Shown piece by piece: positions 54,291 through 64,000 of a DNA stretch of 64,000 bases (position 1 is its first letter; the number at the start of each line of letters is the position of its first letter). The notes beneath the pieces were generated by a model that worked only from the letters and a program-made list of their open reading frames with translations, was not told the DNA's origin and searched no databases. The translations under genes were made by a program, and so were the position numbers. Source of the stretch: Atherinomorus stipes (Eukaryota > Chordata > Actinopteri > Atheriniformes > Atherinidae); assembly GCA_023101725.1 (NCBI GenBank), contig JALJCO010013434.1, forward strand, positions 682,001 through 746,000, in the 5' to 3' direction.

Positions 54291-55273
54291 TCGTTTGCAT
54301 TTTATTTAGATTAGCTTGTTTTAATGTTTGGTAAGCATTGAAGTTTTTCACAGTTCCTACTGGTAGACTTCCATGGAAGTAAGGTAAAAATAATTAACAA
54401 GTGAGGACTGGACAGGTAAGACAGGTTTCTGGTGCAATTCTTTAACTTCTGGAACCAGAAAGAATATTCTACTAATGTTTAAAATTTCATGGAAACTGGA
54501 TAAAACCTCAGCTATTCACGGTGTAAATCCTGAAAACAGCTGCGTCTTTGATCCATTCTGTATTTCAGTGGACACCTGGTCTGTGGCTCAGATTTTTACT
54601 GTAATGCAATCCAAAATACAAGTATTGTTTACCTCCGTTCAAAGGAGGAAGTTAACCATCCCATCATAAATGTGGTTTGACAAAATTTAATACTTGCTTT
54701 TTGTGGCTATGAGGTTAGAAAAAAACCAAAATATTTTGATCAGGCACAAAATTTAATTTATTTATACTGGACACACAAAATGGCTCAGTTTGTCCTTTTT
54801 TTCCTTTTAGTGCTTCATTACAGATGAGATTAAGAGTACAACTCTGACAGCTTCAAGTCGAGCATGTCTCCTTTCTCCCAGGCAAAGAAAAACAGAAAAA
54901 ACAGAAATGTAAACGGCTGCTAAAAGGAGCAATTTATCAGAGGGGGAGACCTAAAAACAGGTCACCTATGAAGCTGTAGTTGGTCTTTACTCTGCCAGAT
55001 GGTAATGGGACAGAGTTCCCTCACCAACAATACAGCAATTATCTTTAAAATATGATCAAATTTGAAAAAGTGATTTCACAAAACATGGCAAGTAGGAAAG
55101 AAAGTACCAGCACGAATTACAGCTTCAAACAATTGTGACGTAACATGATACTTAACTAATCATGGTGTTAAATGACGATTTGGCCAAACAGGTCTCAGAT
55201 TTACAAAATACAATAAAAGAAGATTTCCTGGACGTTTAGTCTGTATTGACATGTAAACCTGTAAACATCAAGC
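54291..55273. other. Convergent spacer and probable cpox 3' UTR
   Basis: prrg1 and cpox converge here. Minus-strand AATAAA (TTTATT) signals lie near 54757-54762, so about 0.5 kb may be the cpox 3' UTR. I see nothing else in it. Confidence 0.45.
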
Positions 55274-61043
<5,770 letters not shown>

Positions 61044-61198
61044 TTTTAAGAGAAAGACCAGCTTCCTTGTCAGTGCGTGGCAGCCCAAGCTAGATAATAT
61101 GTAGACGCAACATTATCAGAAGTTATGCCTACGTGCTATCAGTCGTGTTTAAAGTCAGCTAAAGGGGCGTGTGGTTTCTGGGTAGTGATGCGGAAATA

Positions 61199-61211
61199 TG
61201 GGCAATGTAGT
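61199..61211 (-). promoter_or_regulatory. ZNF143/THAP11-type promoter motif
   Basis: On the minus strand the sequence reads ACTACATTGCCCA, close to the ZNF143/SBS core ACTACAATTCCCA. It lies about 155 bp upstream of the cpox ATG, a usual distance for this element in housekeeping promoters. Binding is inferred. Confidence 0.4.
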
Positions 61212-61219
61212 TCTCTGGT

Positions 61220-63033
61220 ATTCATTTAGCGGTGAGCTCAATCGGTCAAGCCAACAGCAAAACTACAAGAACCTCAGTCCACTGGGCCTACACATGAATG
61301 TTGTATTCAAGGACTTTTCATGTGTCCCTTGGTTTACGTTTATTTACAAATTCAGTGACTTCTGTATTTCATATTATAATCTTAATATTTTACATTAATT
61401 CATGATGCGAACTATGATTTGAAATGTAACACCTCCCTACTCCATAATCACTACAAATTTGCTGATTTAGGTTTATTTTCCGCAATATGTGGGAGTGAGC
61501 AATTAAATATATATATATATATTGTATAGCAACTTAACAATTTATACAGATACCCCAGACACACATAGTTATGGAACTACATTTTTCAGAATAAATAAAT
61601 GATTTTAATTTAAATAATCTACTGGTGGAGGGAAAAGTAACCCTGTTATTCTTGTACAATCTTTTCAAATACAGTCATTTCCCTCTCACGCTTGTTTTGA
61701 AAAGCCTACAACAGTTAATCGTGTCGTTGCCGACGTTTTGCGGTTATTTATTGGATATAAGTTGTGCAGGTTGTGGAGTAGGCAAACGTTTACTTTGTAC
61801 GCATGCGCTACTAGTAAAGCGTGTTGTCGGTCACTATGACGACGGGTCTATTAAACCTTTTAGGGCTGTAGAGGTACTCGAAGCAGATTATGTGTGCACA
61901 GGTGTTGGTCCGCAAGCTGCCACGCAGTATGTGGGACAGTTAGATGGAAAAATAGCCACAAAACAGCCTAACAGGTTTTTATTTTACTGGATTTTCTACA
62001 CAGAAACCTACAGGGGGCTGCTGCTGGTGAGTTTAACAACCATATTGCAAGAATATATATATTTATACAGCCTATTATCATATTTTTGTTGGCATGTGTA
62101 TTTCCTTTCTGTTGCATACTCATCTCCGCCGTTTTGCCCTCTGCTCCGTCCCGTCCAGGGCGCCATAAAAGTAAGCTAATTATTTTTCTGGCGCCTAGTT
62201 TTATTTTCATTTTCTTTTATTACAACCTCTATTTGCGATACAAAATGTTTTAAAGGATGTGAATGTAGTTCTAAGCTGCAGTAGGTATACCTTAAAAAAA
62301 CAAACAAACAAACAAAAAAAAACGGTAACCAAAACAAATTGAGCCAAATTAGGGTTGAAAACACAGAAATGGGGCTGCTGATTCCAAGCAGTACTGTATT
62401 TGACCAGTAGATGTCGACATATCACATGTATGACCCGGGAGGCCTGCTTAGATAGATGGTCATCTTTAAAACTGAGCCTACATTCATCCATAAAAAAAAA
62501 AAAAAAAAAAAAAAAACTCAGTTAAACAAAAGTTACAACAACATAAATGCAGGTCTACATGAAAACAAGATGAATGTATACCTCAGCAATTGGGTGATTT
62601 GTAGTTGATAATCTTATAATAGAATATTTGTGTCTGCCATAAAGTTCTTAATTGCGTATATTATTGAATCTTTGGCAACGCTGTCACTGATCTAAAAACA
62701 TTCTTGGTTATTTGCAGTATTTATATGATATGGTTGTAACTATAGTAAGAATGTGTACTAACTTTGTAACCATGTGTTTAAATTATTTTGCAAAAACTAG
62801 TGAGAAAAACATGCACTGTGTTCATATATTTATGTCAAGTTTTGGACTGAGGCTTTTTAGATCAATCAAAATATTACAATTTTGAATACTAAATATCTAC
62901 ATTACTTGTCTTCATGGGTAAAAGGTTAGTCTGACCTACTGGGGGGGGGGGGGGGCAATAACCCCCAAATTATAATTTTGAACCTTGATCTTTATATAGA
63001 AGTATAACTTTGTCTCTTTCTCTCATCTTCCAG
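61220..63033. other. Head-to-head intergenic region of cpox and ccdc181
   Basis: This holds the probable ccdc181 promoter and non-coding first exon (about 61.8-62.17 kb). Candidate donors are GTGAGT at 62027 and GTAAGC at 62171, which would join the acceptor at 63032-63033. A plus-strand frame of 184 codons at 61625-62179 has no family features and is probably chance. Poly-A (about 62492-62516) and poly-G (about 62941-62955) runs are present. Confidence 0.45.
61830..61843 (+). promoter_or_regulatory. ccdc181: RFX X-box upstream of ccdc181
   Basis: GTCACTATGACGAC matches the X-box consensus RYYNYYATRRNRAC at all 14 positions. About 30 bp upstream, ACGCATGCGC (61799-61808) resembles an NRF1 site. 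The pair marks the likely ccdc181 promoter. RFX control is known for ciliary genes, and ccdc181 is a ciliary/flagellar gene. Confidence 0.6.
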
Positions 63034-63042
63034 TGGTAGATT

Positions 63043-64000
63043 ATGACTGAGGTTGTTTGCGTAAAATCTCAGGAGGAATATGAAGATGACTTTGAGAAGG
63101 ATCTGGACTGGTTGATCAGTGAGGAGAGCAGAAGTGAGGACCAGGTAAGCGGTTTGAGCAAGCTGGTTGCACCTCTTGTTTGGCTATGGTTGGCATGTTG
63201 CTCCATTTACTGCAGACTGTTTACCACACGAGTCTCTGACCTACAGAGCGCTGTGAAAGTGTGACAGTTAAAAGTATTGAGTTACCCAACCTGGCACGTC
63301 TCGCTGTATGCATGTGAAACCAATGCTTGTGACTTACAGTGGCATACTTTCACCGCTCCACTGATGGATGCAATATTGATGAACGAACAAACATATCTGT
63401 TATCACACCAGCACACAATTACCTGTTAAGTGTTGATGTTACTTTTCATCTACATTCAAACCTAAATAATGAATGCATAGTGTGTCTGTGTTATCTACCT
63501 CACAGGGTCCTGACTATGCGGACATAGAAGCACAAATAGACAAAGAACTTGAAGAGGATGAAAAGGAACAAAGAGGGAAAAGAAAGGAGAAGAAAGGTAA
63601 AGCAGAACAGTTGGAAGAGGATGAAGAGAGGTGGCCCTCTCCTATGGAGCCATTGGAGTATGATTCAGATCAAGACAGCCCAAGTAAATTACTACCTGTC
63701 GTCCCTCCTCCTTTGGAGACTGATGAGCAGACAGACGAGGAGAAAAAATACATTTTGGAGAAGATCCAGCAGGCTAACAAGGAGCTACAGCAACAGGAAA
63801 CTCCAGATATGACAAGGAGGAGGCGTCTTCATTTTAAAGAGACGTTGGTGGACCTGGTGGTGCCTCCTCTCCAGTTTGACAAAAATGGCAACAGTGGTGA
63901 TGTCGAGGGAGGGAAGGTCCAACGGGATATAAAAGCCAAGGATGCAGATGCAGACACAGAAGTGTCAGGGAAGATGTCCAAGTTAAAACTTTCGCCTCGT
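63043..64000 (+). CDS. ccdc181: CCDC181, ciliary/flagellar coiled-coil protein (5' part, cut by window end)
   Basis: CCDC181 is a microtubule-associated coiled-coil protein of motile cilia and sperm flagella. Coding exons seen: 63043-63144 and 63506 to at least 64000, joined in phase 0; the second is still open at the window edge. The 199 residues visible carry the family's N-terminal signature EEYEDDFEKDLDWLI and, later, EEKKYILEKIQQANKELQQQ followed by LHFKETLVDLVVPPLQF, both closely matching the mammalian protein. The rest is acidic and low-complexity. The C-terminal coiled coil is outside the window. The acceptor at 63032-63033 lies 9 bp before the ATG, so there is an upstream non-coding exon. 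Confidence 0.9.

Overview
The window is vertebrate nuclear DNA, almost certainly from a ray-finned (teleost, probably percomorph) fish. Seven multi-exon vertebrate genes can be assembled with GT/AG introns and intact reading frames. The introns and spacers are AT-rich, and they hold repeat types that are typical of teleost genomes. There are no prokaryotic genes, no CRISPR array and no rRNA genes. The species cannot be named from the sequence. Gene identities rest on remembered similarity to vertebrate orthologues, while exon joints were checked base by base for splice dinucleotides and phase.

Layout: 1-2.6 kb holds no recognisable gene. 3.1-8.7 kb, minus strand: mindy4, a K48-ubiquitin deubiquitinase, 18 coding exons, 705 codons. 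11.4-22.3 kb, minus strand: nexn (nexilin, Z-disc/F-actin protein), 13 coding exons, 871 codons, with its non-coding first exon and CpG-rich promoter near 24.0-24.25 kb. 24.3-30.2 kb: gene desert with transposon remnants and a second copy of a tRNA-derived SINE. 30.2-37.8 kb, plus strand: tab3 (TAK1-binding adaptor), 6 coding exons, 619 codons, with two upstream ORFs in the leader. 39.2-44.0 kb, minus strand: tmem47 (claudin/PMP22-like), 3 exons, 181 codons. 48.8-54.3 kb, plus strand: prrg1 (transmembrane Gla protein), 211 codons. 55.3-61.0 kb, minus strand: cpox (haem synthesis), 7 exons, 451 codons. 63.0 kb to the window edge, plus strand: the 5' part of ccdc181 (ciliary/flagellar coiled-coil protein), arranged head to head with cpox.

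The genes are not an operon or a functional cluster. They work in ubiquitin editing, muscle sarcomere, inflammatory signalling, cell junctions, Gla membrane protein biology, haem synthesis and cilia. tab3, tmem47 and prrg1 also lie near each other on human Xp21, so that block is old conserved synteny. The flanking pairs (mindy4/nexn and cpox/ccdc181) are elsewhere in human.

No wholly new system was found. The most useful leads are: a perfect RFX X-box plus an NRF1-like site upstream of ccdc181; a near X-box upstream of mindy4; a duplicated repeat exon and a long acidic N-terminal exon in nexn; two uORFs in tab3, one whose stop codon is re-formed across a splice junction; a two-copy tRNA-Glu-like SINE family; and a nested pair of inverted-repeat elements in a tab3 intron.
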